The translations under genes were made by a program, and so were the position numbers. This document shows, one piece after another, positions 56,601-64,000 of a DNA stretch of 64,000 nucleotides. The stretch lies in the NCBI RefSeq assembly GCF_030247195.1, contig NC_080672.1, positions 5,952,001 to 6,016,000 of the forward strand, written 5' to 3'. Source of the DNA: Topomyia yanbarensis (taxonomy: Eukaryota > Arthropoda > Insecta > Diptera > Culicidae). The notes beneath the pieces are model-generated. The model saw only the letters and a list, made by a program, of their open reading frames with translations. It did no database searches and was not told the origin of the DNA. Every line of letters begins with the position of its first letter. Within the stretch, counting starts at the first letter, position 1.

Positions 56601-59485
56601 AACTTGGAATCGCAAACACAAAGACGGGTCAGGGGCATTATAGTTGAACCGCAAAGCTTACAGAAAAGTCCTCCGATGCTCTGAGCGAAGTGGTTGGAAA
56701 GGACTTTGCACAAATGTCTCAAGTCTTAGTTAGCTTAGTAGATTTCCTATTTACGTAAGAATATTTGTTCCGGCAACCATTCCATAAACAGTTTACCATT
56801 TATGATTTTTTGTTGCAAATTAGTTATGGGGTAGTTGACGCAACAAAAATTGCTACAAAAATTGTTATTTTTAAAATCGAAAGACTTTCATGTCAATTCC
56901 ATTATAACTGCTTATGGTAAAAACTCGTCTGTCGAAGATGAAGCACTTAATTGTCTTTTTGATATATATATTTTTCAGGTTGATTGGAGCCCCATCACCG
57001 ATGACTGCCCTAAGTTCTTTTCAGGTAGTCTTTATTCTCGGGTATTAGCTCGAAAAATTGTAATAACCGAATTTATCAAATAGGGGAACCCGGAAAAAGG
57101 ATGGAATCATTCCATTTCTACTTCAAAGAGGATATGAACATATCAAGCATATTTTTAACCGTTATGTGTCCGCCGCGGTAACCGGGCACCTTTTTAGGTT
57201 TCAATTCATGAAATTCCTATGTTTTATCAATAGCTGGAAATTGAAACTTTGTGAGTCTTAGAACTTCACTAAGCCAAGCTTTTGGGTTAATAATATTGTT
57301 GATATATTAAGGGGGAGTGAGGAGGGGCTCCTGAATTGTTTTACTACGTAACAGGCCGCCGTGGGTACCCGGGTAACTACAAAACTGAACTGCCAACAAC
57401 TAAAGTAATTTCCAACCGATTTTAATACTTTTGGGTGTTTTGGATTCGGGAACTCATCCACTTTTAGAGTTGGTAAAAATGAATCGGGTTACTTTATTCG
57501 GTTCCCGGGAATCCGGATTTCCGGAAGCATGTTACAGTGTTGGGACACTATTTGTGAATTTCAATGGAATACTAGCAATATGGGTATTAAAATTCTTGGA
57601 ATTGCATCAGTAGGCTGTATCTCGTGGTTTTGAAACCATTTGGTGATTTAACCCCGGAACGGACATTTCGAGGCAGGTTTCCGTGGGGCCGTAAGTAGAC
57701 GAGTTTCTGAATCCAAAACATCTAAAAGTGTTCAAATCGGTTAAGGAAAGCCATAATTATGAGCATTTCAATTTGTGGGTAACCGGGTCGTCGGCCTTTT
57801 TAAGGTGTTTTTTTGTTGGACACATAACGGTTAACAAAGTTCTTACTTGTAGTCATTCAACAGAATATATTCTACTAGCGTGACAAGAAATAATAATAAA
57901 GTTAATTGCCACAGATGGACCTAAAGGTAAACCTGGGATGAGTATATTCTTGTTCCCAATGACCTTAAATTCCTGTAGTTTTCCTTTTAAACCTTTGAAT
58001 GTGAGAATTCCACCTCGCGATGAATGTCTGCCTGGCCGTTTGGAGCAACAACTTGAAGAATACGTAGTTTTTTGCGTTCTTTGGTGCTGGTGTTTACTGT
58101 CGTGAAATGATATAAGACCAATCCTATTTGCTTGATAGATAATACACAGAATTTCAAGCAAAAACCTTTGTGATACTGTGTGGCGTACATTCTGCACTTC
58201 AACAGGGAATTTGCAGTAAAAGAATTTCCTTTTGCTCTGACAGACAGGCTGCCATAAAACCACTTAGTTCATCAGATTCTAGTTTGAAATTAGTAATTAC
58301 ATGTCGAGCTCATATCGAAGAAGTCAACATTTCAAATGTTATCTAACGTGTATGGGTACCCAGTAATTTCGGTATTACTGGAACTGAATTAACGGACGAA
58401 TTGGCTAGGCAGGTGCTGCGTATAACTTCTTTGGTCCAGAGCCAGTTTTACCAATGTCGTTTAGTTGAATACAACACAAGATGTTATCTTGGACTGCAAC
58501 CGAACATGTTCTAACAACAACTTTTCTGCAATATGTGAGTCTGAAAGATTTTTTTGGTTCCATTTGGGGTCCGGTAAATGTGAAAAATTTTGAGTTGATT
58601 GGTTCGTAGCGTGTTTGAAATTTGCGTAGAAATTTTTGTGGAAAATCCAACTTTTTGACATTTTCATTTCTAGATACCACGCGTTTGTCTCATCAGAATC
58701 CGACACGTACTTAGTATCATGATTAAGCTAGCACCGGATTGTTGCTAGCTCAATATGTGTTCCTGAGCCAGAGGTTTGCGTTGTTTGTCAAGCGTGATGA
58801 CCCGCAAGAAAAGGAGCTCATTTTAAACTGATGAGAACTAATGAAATTGAAACATTTGGTTTGGCTTAGCAAGCCAATGCAAGATGCACTATGCTATATT
58901 TCTCGTTAGTGAAGCAACTATTTTGTCTCCATTAAGGAGAAAATTGTTTTAAATCATTTTTGCGCGTGAAGAGCACAAAACGTATAACTAAATTAGTTAC
59001 GAAATTGAGGGCAGGCATAGCATAGTTGGTAAATAGATTGCCTTGCACGCAGCTGACCTGGGTTCGAGCCCCAACCCCGCACATAGGGATTTTCGGATTC
59101 AGGTCCTGTTAAAGTTTCAATTAAACTGAAAACCTAATACCTTCTTAGGTTTGGGTAAAATTCGAGTTATCCAGTTCTATAGCTTGTGTCGGATTTGGGT
59201 TTTTGAATTCAAAAACATCGTTATCGAGTAACCGAACTTATCACTAATACGCTCCGTATTAGACTGCTCCAGTTTACATAGACATGGTCACAATTGTCGA
59301 ATTGTCAAGATTCTGACTCCGAAAGTTTCACTGCCACGATTTCTGTACTGGACTATTACTAGAAACATTGCATATTTGAACAATATAATACTTACTTAGA
59401 TTAGGTTCAGCTAATCCTCTCAATGGATCAATTACATGATGATTGATATGATATTCCGAAATTATTTGGGAGCCCGACTTTTGCA
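53655..59485 (-). CDS. lab: labial, Hox transcription factor (3' exons; 5' end outside window)
   Basis: Three minus-strand exons join in phase: 59396-59485, 55655-55830 and 53655-53837. They encode about 148 residues ending at TAA 53655-53657. The homeodomain starts in [18 protein letters not shown], continues [20 protein letters not shown] and, across the intron, [15 protein letters not shown], with the Q50 and N51 contacts. The [17 protein letters not shown] start is diagnostic of the labial/Hox1 class. The intron interrupts the homeodomain after ETQ (position 44), as in Drosophila labial. The 30-codon upstream exon ([20 protein letters not shown]) is supported by splice signals and matching phase only. 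The tail after the homeodomain is short, about 41 residues. Labial patterns the anterior head and midgut. The exon with the YKWM-type hexapeptide and start codon was not found and should lie beyond 64000. Confidence 0.95.
53838..55654 (-). other. labial intron splitting the homeobox
   Basis: 1.8 kb, donor gtaaat and acceptor tttttag, phase 0. It carries a MITE at 54984-55230; the rest is AT-rich and unassigned. Confidence 0.85.
54984..55230. mobile_element. MITE with ggatccag ends and 8-bp target duplication in labial intron
   Basis: It begins caggagcggatccag and ends ctggatccgccactg, with an internal G and C run (ggggggggggggtccggacc region near 55180). The flanks ggaatgac at 54976-54983 and 55231-55238 are a perfect 8-bp duplication. 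A hAT-type origin is inferred from duplication length and the CAG ends. Confidence 0.9.
56370..56720 (+). pseudogene. LINE ORF2 linker fragment (Jockey/R1-like)
   Basis: The plus strand reads [20 protein letters not shown] and then, after a frame change near 56540, [30 protein letters not shown] and [17 protein letters not shown]. The WW before the basic segment and the overall pattern match the region between endonuclease and reverse transcriptase in Jockey and R1-type elements. It has no catalytic domains. Confidence 0.6.
57159..57830. mobile_element. TTAA-flanked non-autonomous element (piggyBac-like)
   Basis: The 13-bp inverted ends ccgttatgtgtcc and ggacacataacgg are perfect, and both are bordered by TTAA (57155-57158 and 57831-57834), the target duplication of piggyBac transposases. 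Second-level inverted motifs (gtaaccggg and its partners) lie just inside. The 672-bp interior has no transposase. Confidence 0.88.
58690..59005. repeat. Half-copy of the 1-720 foldback family
   Basis: It shares catcagaatccgacac, gctcattttaaactgatgag, gcaatgcaagatgcactatgc-like sequence and attaaggagaaaattgtttt with 1-480, in a rearranged order that suggests one arm joined to the outer end. Confidence 0.75.
59009..59100 (+). mobile_element. tRNA-derived SINE, 5' part
   Basis: Contains ggcaggcatagcatagttgg and gggttcgagccccaaccccg. The body stops soon after cacataggg. Confidence 0.78.
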
Positions 59486-59828
59486 CTGCAACAAAGAAGA
59501 GTATTAAATTTATTAGAATGATAGTTGGATTTTAATTGTGAATCTACAGTAATAGAAATTACTTCGTCAAAATATATACCATAAAGAACCTGAAGCACAC
59601 ATTTGGTTAGAATATTTTCGATATTTCCATGTAGATTGGTAGATCTTAGTAAAATGGGCAGCTATAACGTTAAGGCAAATTTCTTCACGTCCGCTTAACT
59701 TTTAAACCAGGTATACCGGTGCGTTGAACCTGGTTTAAAAGATAAGCGTGGGTGAAGAAATCGGCCCTAAAAGAAAAGACGACAACAGGCTTCTTACTCT
59801 TTTTAATTTTCGCTACTAGGCCCTGCCG
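59486..59828 (-). other. Upstream labial sequence, no exon found
   Basis: Probably intronic. A near-palindrome at 59700-59740 (taaaccaggtataccggt then aacctggttta) is the only structure seen. Confidence 0.4.
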
Positions 59829-59841
59829 AAAACCTAGACAC

Positions 59842-61113
59842 GGTCCAGTCTATTTTCAACCATCAAAGGCATCGGTCACAATACCCAGTGTGCTCCTGCT
59901 TCTGTCCGAGCCAATGCAAAGCGAACGAAAAACCAGTTACTTGTGTGCATTATCTGAACAACAAAGAATACCGTTATTTTTATTCTTGTGTGATCTATCA
60001 AGATGACTGAGTCTCATCAACAAAACGTGATTATTCGGCCTAACACAGTGGCGATTGACTTCAGGTCTTTTCGCATAAGACCAAGTATTCGTGATGTGGA
60101 ACATCTGCTGAAGGTGAAAATGCAGCTTCGGTTTTCGGAAGTCACCTGCATACAGCTTGAGCACGTCAGGCTTGCGGTGCTGATAACTTTCAACAAATTC
60201 GCCCAGGCCAAAAGATTCATTTCGCAGAACAACTTAAAACAGGTGATTATTTGTGACAACGCTGAAATCAAGATCCCTGTATACATGAATAATGGGAGTA
60301 TTGAAGTGAAATTACATGATTTATCTCCACTTACTTGCAAAGTGGCAATTAAAAGATTCATGTCGCATTTTGCAGCAGTGGAATCTATTACGGAGGACAC
60401 ATGGAGAAACTACTTCCCAAGTATTTCAAATGGCGTCTTTGTGGTGAGAATGCGGGTAGACCAACCCATTCCCTCCTACCTTACCCTGCAGTACAACACA
60501 AAAGGGGGTGACACTATTACACAGCGAACTCTTTGTACATATCAGGGACAAACTAATACGTGTCAATTCTGTGAACAAACGGCGCACTATGGACAACCCT
60601 GCCCAGAAACTGCTAAGGAAAGCTCAGTTGCAGAAAAAAATGCCAACACCCAAGCCCCAATATCTTTACCTGAACCACAATCGGTTGCCAAAATAGTGGC
60701 TGCAGTTAAGGCAATAATGACAACTGCAAAAGCTTCAAACTTAACAACTAATACCACCAGTGAAGAAGCTACCACCAAGGATGGAGTGTTCACATTCGGG
60801 ACCTGCAAGGGCAAGAAACCAGGAAGAAGATCTGATCGCGAGTATCATGGCAGTAATCAAGATGATGATACCGACGTAAGCAACAACGAGACAAACATGG
60901 GTAACCCCGAAGTTGGCGAAAGAAGGAACATCTTCCCGACGCAAAAAAAGATCTCCGCTCGCAATAGCAAGTTGCGCGCACTGGATCTTACAGACTCAAA
61001 ATAAAATTTATTGTTATTTTTATTTTTTACTTCTTGTAAATATAAAATGTAAATATAGACCCATGGCTCCTCTAAGCTAACGCATTGAGCCGTGTCAAAT
61101 AAACGAATTAAAA
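59842..61113 (+). mobile_element. Gag-only non-LTR element (half-LINE) with target duplication
   Basis: A 1.27-kb element comprises a 161-bp leader, one 333-codon ORF, a short AT-rich trailer, the 3' signature ggctcctctaagctaacgca, then ttgagccg and aaataaacg, and an A run. It is flanked by the 13-bp direct repeat aaaacctagacac at 59829-59841 and 61114-61126. No endonuclease or reverse transcriptase is encoded, yet the insertion has clean LINE-style ends. Two decayed relatives lie at 38140-38940 and 39360-40340. Confidence 0.85.
60003..61004 (+). CDS. Gag-like zinc-knuckle protein of the half-LINE
   Basis: The intact product has 333 residues. The N-terminal half has two ferredoxin- or RRM-like stretches (DVEHLLKVKMQLRFSEVTCI and IKIPVYMNNGSIEVKLHDL), followed by FMSHFAAVESITEDTWRNYF and PIPSYLTLQY. 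A single CCHC knuckle, C187-C190-H195-C200 (CQFCEQTAHYGQPC), follows. After it come a low-complexity Ala/Thr-rich segment and a charged tail with KGKKPGRR and a poly-Asp patch. The organisation fits an ORF1-type RNA-binding protein of a LINE. The start ATG at 60003 is the first in the element. It is not a host gene: it lies in the opposite orientation to labial and within a flanked insertion. No catalytic domain is present. Confidence 0.85.
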   Translation: MTESHQQNVIIRPNTVAIDFRSFRIRPSIRDVEHLLKVKMQLRFSEVTCIQLEHVRLAVLITFNKFAQAKRFISQNNLKQVIICDNAEIKIPVYMNNGSIEVKLHDLSPLTCKVAIKRFMSHFAAVESITEDTWRNYFPSISNGVFVVRMRVDQPIPSYLTLQYNTKGGDTITQRTLCTYQGQTNTCQFCEQTAHYGQPCPETAKESSVAEKNANTQAPISLPEPQSVAKIVAAVKAIMTTAKASNLTTNTTSEEATTKDGVFTFGTCKGKKPGRRSDREYHGSNQDDDTDVSNNETNMGNPEVGERRNIFPTQKKISARNSKLRALDLTDSK

Positions 61114-61380
61114 AAAACCTAGACACCTAGCGCTCATCGTTGCCTGAATCATTTGTATGTTTTTCACAATTGCTGAAAATAAACGTACTTCAAATATATC
61201 ACCTAAACTGGGTGAATTCATATTTCACTTATATGTTGTATTTTCACAGTTTATTCTCCATTATTCAACTAATTGAAATTGAGAAATCATTCAAGCACTC
61301 GAAAAACTCATAATTATGAATAAAATTGATCAATGTGATTTGGATTTTTTATGCTTTTACTGTAAGAGGGGATAGAATTT

Positions 61381-61510
61381 TACCGGGCCTTAGAGGCCTC
61401 GCTTGCCTTCAGAATGGTTAAGCATAATCCGTGGTTCATAGCTGTTCAAAACATCGATGTAGACTTCAGTGTCTACCTTCATACCAGTTTCCCAGCCAAC
61501 CTTATTGATG
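61381..61510 (-). pseudogene. Possible mariner-like transposase scrap
   Basis: The minus strand reads GMKVDTEVYIDVLNSYEPRI, which resembles the segment between the first two catalytic aspartates of mariner-type transposases. Only about 40 residues are recognisable, and stops surround it. This is weak evidence. Confidence 0.3.
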
Positions 61511-61723
61511 GTATATCAACCGAATAATACGTGTTTATATCTCTCTATACAAGTCGCACAAAATCGGCATTATCAGCATTATCAAACGTTCCACAACATT
61601 CCTTTTGTAGAATTTTTGCCTTCGGCTTCAATAGGCATTGCAACAGATATTTTAATGATCCCGAAATAATATATTATTCTGTGAAGTTTTTAATTGGTGA
61701 TGGTGATGGTTCACCCTCATGTC

Positions 61724-62467
61724 CATTAGACTGGTTTAATTTTTGACTATTAGCTCCACCAGGCTCTACTGATTCCTTTTATGGCCCTTAGTAATAGTGC
61801 AAATTTTGGTACCGATTGGTTGTGTCTACGGACCCTTCAAAAATTTCAAAGTTTATATGGAAATTTGTATGGAAAATCGGTGAACATAGAAAATAAATTC
61901 TTAAAAAATTACCTCATCAATCAATTCATGGAACCACTATATAATTCTAAAGGTATTCTTTTACTGAACACATTCGTGGAACATTGAAAGTTTGCGAAAA
62001 TTCGCTGAGAAAAGTTATTAACTAAAGAAGCAGTATGACTTCAAAACAAGTGGATTTTATTATTAATGATAGCAACCCTGTTTGAATAGCTCCATCGTTA
62101 TACAAGTGTAGACTAGACTTGCCACCCACCACTCGCGTATGGGAGATACAGTTACTCAAACAGGGTTGCTATGATGAATAATAAAATCCACTTCTTTGGA
62201 AGTCATGCTACTTCTTTAGTTAATAACTTTTCTCAACGAATTTTCACAAACTTACAATGTTCCTCGAATATGTTCAGTTGAAGAATACCTTTAGAAGTGT
62301 TCTGATTAATTATTTGATGAGGTGATTTTTTAAGAATTTATTTTCGATGTTAACCGATACTAATTAGACACAAGCGATCGGTACCAAAATTAGCACAATT
62401 ACTAAGGGCCATAAAAGGAATCAGTAGAGCCTGATGGAGCCAAAAGTCAAAAATTGAACCAGTCTAA
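61724..62467. mobile_element. Long hairpin / foldback element
   Basis: The left arm (about 61724-62085) and right arm (about 62156-62467) are inverted copies around a 70-base loop. Landmarks on the left are attagactggtttaattttt, ctactgattccttttatggc, ttggtaccgat and caaccctgtttga; all recur inverted on the right. The left arm has about 50 extra bases near 61830-61890. It is non-coding. Confidence 0.9.
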
Positions 62468-64000
62468 CGCCCATACATTGGAGTGTGAACGAACAAAATA
62501 GGTACCCTCGTCACAATATTTTTTCCCTCACACTGATACCGATCATATAGGCGCGAAATTAGTCTCGCTACTGCACTAACAAAAAATCAAAAGCCTGACT
62601 TGCAATAATAAAGACATGTATTTTAAACCCGAATCTCATTGTCAACGTGTCTGTTATTTGCATTGTGTTTGAAAATAACCACAACACCGAAAACAATTAC
62701 ATTTTGCAAAAAAGAATTTTCAATAGTTCATAGACATTTTTGAAATGCCAGAATGCAAATAAATCTTGATTTTTGCATCATATCGGTGAACATATTGAAA
62801 CTAGCTTTCAGTATATTTTACGATTCAATACTGGTGGTGTGATGAGCAGATCAAAGGTTGATTTTGGTAAAAAAAAACGATGGAGAGCTATGTCTTATAC
62901 CTGGACTGAATTCGGTAGCTATTTCACGTTATCTTGACATGATGTCAATCTAAACGAAAGTGGATCGATGGCTTTTTTCGCTTGAACTTTTTCACTGGGA
63001 CTTTGGTTATCAGACATTAATCAAATATTTGGTAAGGTTTATTATGTTTTTTAAGCGTAGATACGCGCCTATACACGAGGTGAGCAACATTTCTTGCCTC
63101 ATCGAAGCTTACATTTGTTTTTTGATAAGGAGTTGCTATCACCCTCTAACTTTGAGCGTGATTAGATTGGATTTAAGATTTTAGAGTTTTATTTTTCAAA
63201 CTGATTCAGGACGAGCATTTGTAACATAGAGCAATTGATAACATTGACTTGAAATTTGCGAGGACTGTAATTGGCTTAATTGTGCACACTTCGTCCTACT
63301 TTTGTAAGGTTATTCGACAACAATGCTATGCTTGATGATGACCAGCAATAAAATTTTACCTATCATTACATTGATTATTCCATCATTCATTGCAGTCGAC
63401 CTTCTCATTTTATTCAAGCCAGAAGCTAAAAATTAATTTGCAGAGGTAGAATTTCCTCTGTCGTTTTGTTTCTTATCCACTGTACGAAGAGTAAAGTGTC
63501 GTTGTTTCCCTGCTGTTAAGTAAAAAAAGAAAACCAAGGAAGAAGAAAGCTGCCTCACTGTAGGTGAACACCAATGCGATTAAACAATCTCGCATTAGAA
63601 TTAAGCCGCTAGTACACGGTTTGCTAGGAGCCAGTGAAATCGGCCGATATTTCGTCAAACGTCGGCTTATCTCTACAGAAGCTCGCTGAATATTCGTGCC
63701 TTTAGAAACGTCCGACCTTAAGTACAATGACAACAATAGCGATGACGACATGGACGTGGGCGATAGCGTGAGATAAGGCCCACTGGATAACATCCTAACT
63801 CGTCGCTGTTGTGCTATCTTATGACAAACGCCATTTTGGGGTAAACTGAGTTAGATATGCCACATTACTTGTTTGAAAAATCTCTACAAAGTGGCGTTTT
63901 CAGAATTGTGAAATTCTACTTGGTTACTTAGATATAGCTAGAAACATGATAAGAAATTGTGAGTTTTTTGCTTCAAATCACTATATCTAAGGATTGGCTC
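62468..64000. other. Presumed labial intron or upstream region, nothing recognised
   Basis: No exon or delimited element was seen up to the window end. A 106-codon minus-strand ORF at 63473-63793 is serine/leucine-rich without a domain. Confidence 0.35.

Larger units (their letters stand above)
55831..59395 (-). other. labial upstream intron, transposon-rich
   Basis: 3.6 kb between the 90-bp exon and the homeobox exon. It contains a LINE fragment (56370-56720), a TTAA-flanked element (57159-57830), a foldback half-copy (58690-59005) and a SINE fragment (59009-59100). The sequence at 55895-56260 (aagtcagaccggactaagtc at its start) may be another repeat. Confidence 0.75.

Noticed and set aside
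57853..58263. 136-codon minus-strand ORF
   Set aside because: Overlapping ORFs occur in two frames with no domain, and it lies in a labial intron full of repeats.
63473..63793. 106-codon minus-strand ORF, considered as an upstream labial exon
   Set aside because: No YKWM-type hexapeptide or recognisable labial sequence; it is Ser/Leu-rich and probably chance.

Overview
The window is gene-sparse, AT-rich insect DNA packed with transposon remains. Interrupted genes with canonical GT-AG introns, a labial homeobox, tRNA-derived SINEs and MITE families of a kind I associate with culicine mosquitoes suggest a mosquito, probably Aedes-like. That species-level call is inference.

Host genes, left to right. 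NDUFAF4 (9248-10937, +), a mitochondrial complex I assembly factor, and WDR61/SKI8 (10960-12117, -), a WD40 subunit of the SKI and PAF1 complexes, converge tail to tail with 22 bp between their stop codons. A two-exon gene for a 163-residue single-pass membrane protein with six luminal cysteines (16092-16638, +) is not one I can name. A nine-exon neprilysin-like M13 metallopeptidase (31108-36190, -) can be assembled completely, 823 residues, with all splice phases agreeing. The 3' half of the Hox gene labial (53655-59485, -) comprises three exons, with the homeobox split by an intron; its 5' exons lie beyond the window.

Mobile DNA fills most of the rest. The outstanding element is a full-length, open I-group non-LTR retrotransposon (43550-49500, +) with two intact ORFs, a poly(A) end and a 15-bp target-site duplication. 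A second retroelement (59842-61113, +) is only 1.27 kb long, encodes just a gag-like zinc-knuckle protein, and also has a target-site duplication (13 bp). Decayed relatives lie at 38140-38940 and 39360-40340 on the minus strand. Its 3' end resembles the 3' end of the large element, so it may be a gag-only half-LINE moved in trans. Decayed reverse transcriptase or endonuclease pieces of at least four other LINE lineages are present (4320-5050, 18370-20460, 20610-20830, 56370-56720).

Non-autonomous DNA elements can be delimited precisely by target-site duplications: two copies of one hAT-like MITE (8412-8700, 12254-12512), a second 8-bp-duplication MITE (15278-15594, plus two damaged copies), a third in the labial intron (54984-55230), and a TTAA-flanked element (57159-57830). 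Several foldback elements, a long hairpin (61724-62467), a minisatellite (6500-6680), and a tandem array mixing 222-bp and 416-bp units (49838-51520) complete the picture. tRNA-derived SINEs of two families are scattered throughout.

The host genes do not form a pathway; they are independent housekeeping, peptidase and developmental genes separated by repeat-rich spacers. No CRISPR, rRNA or genuine tRNA gene was seen.
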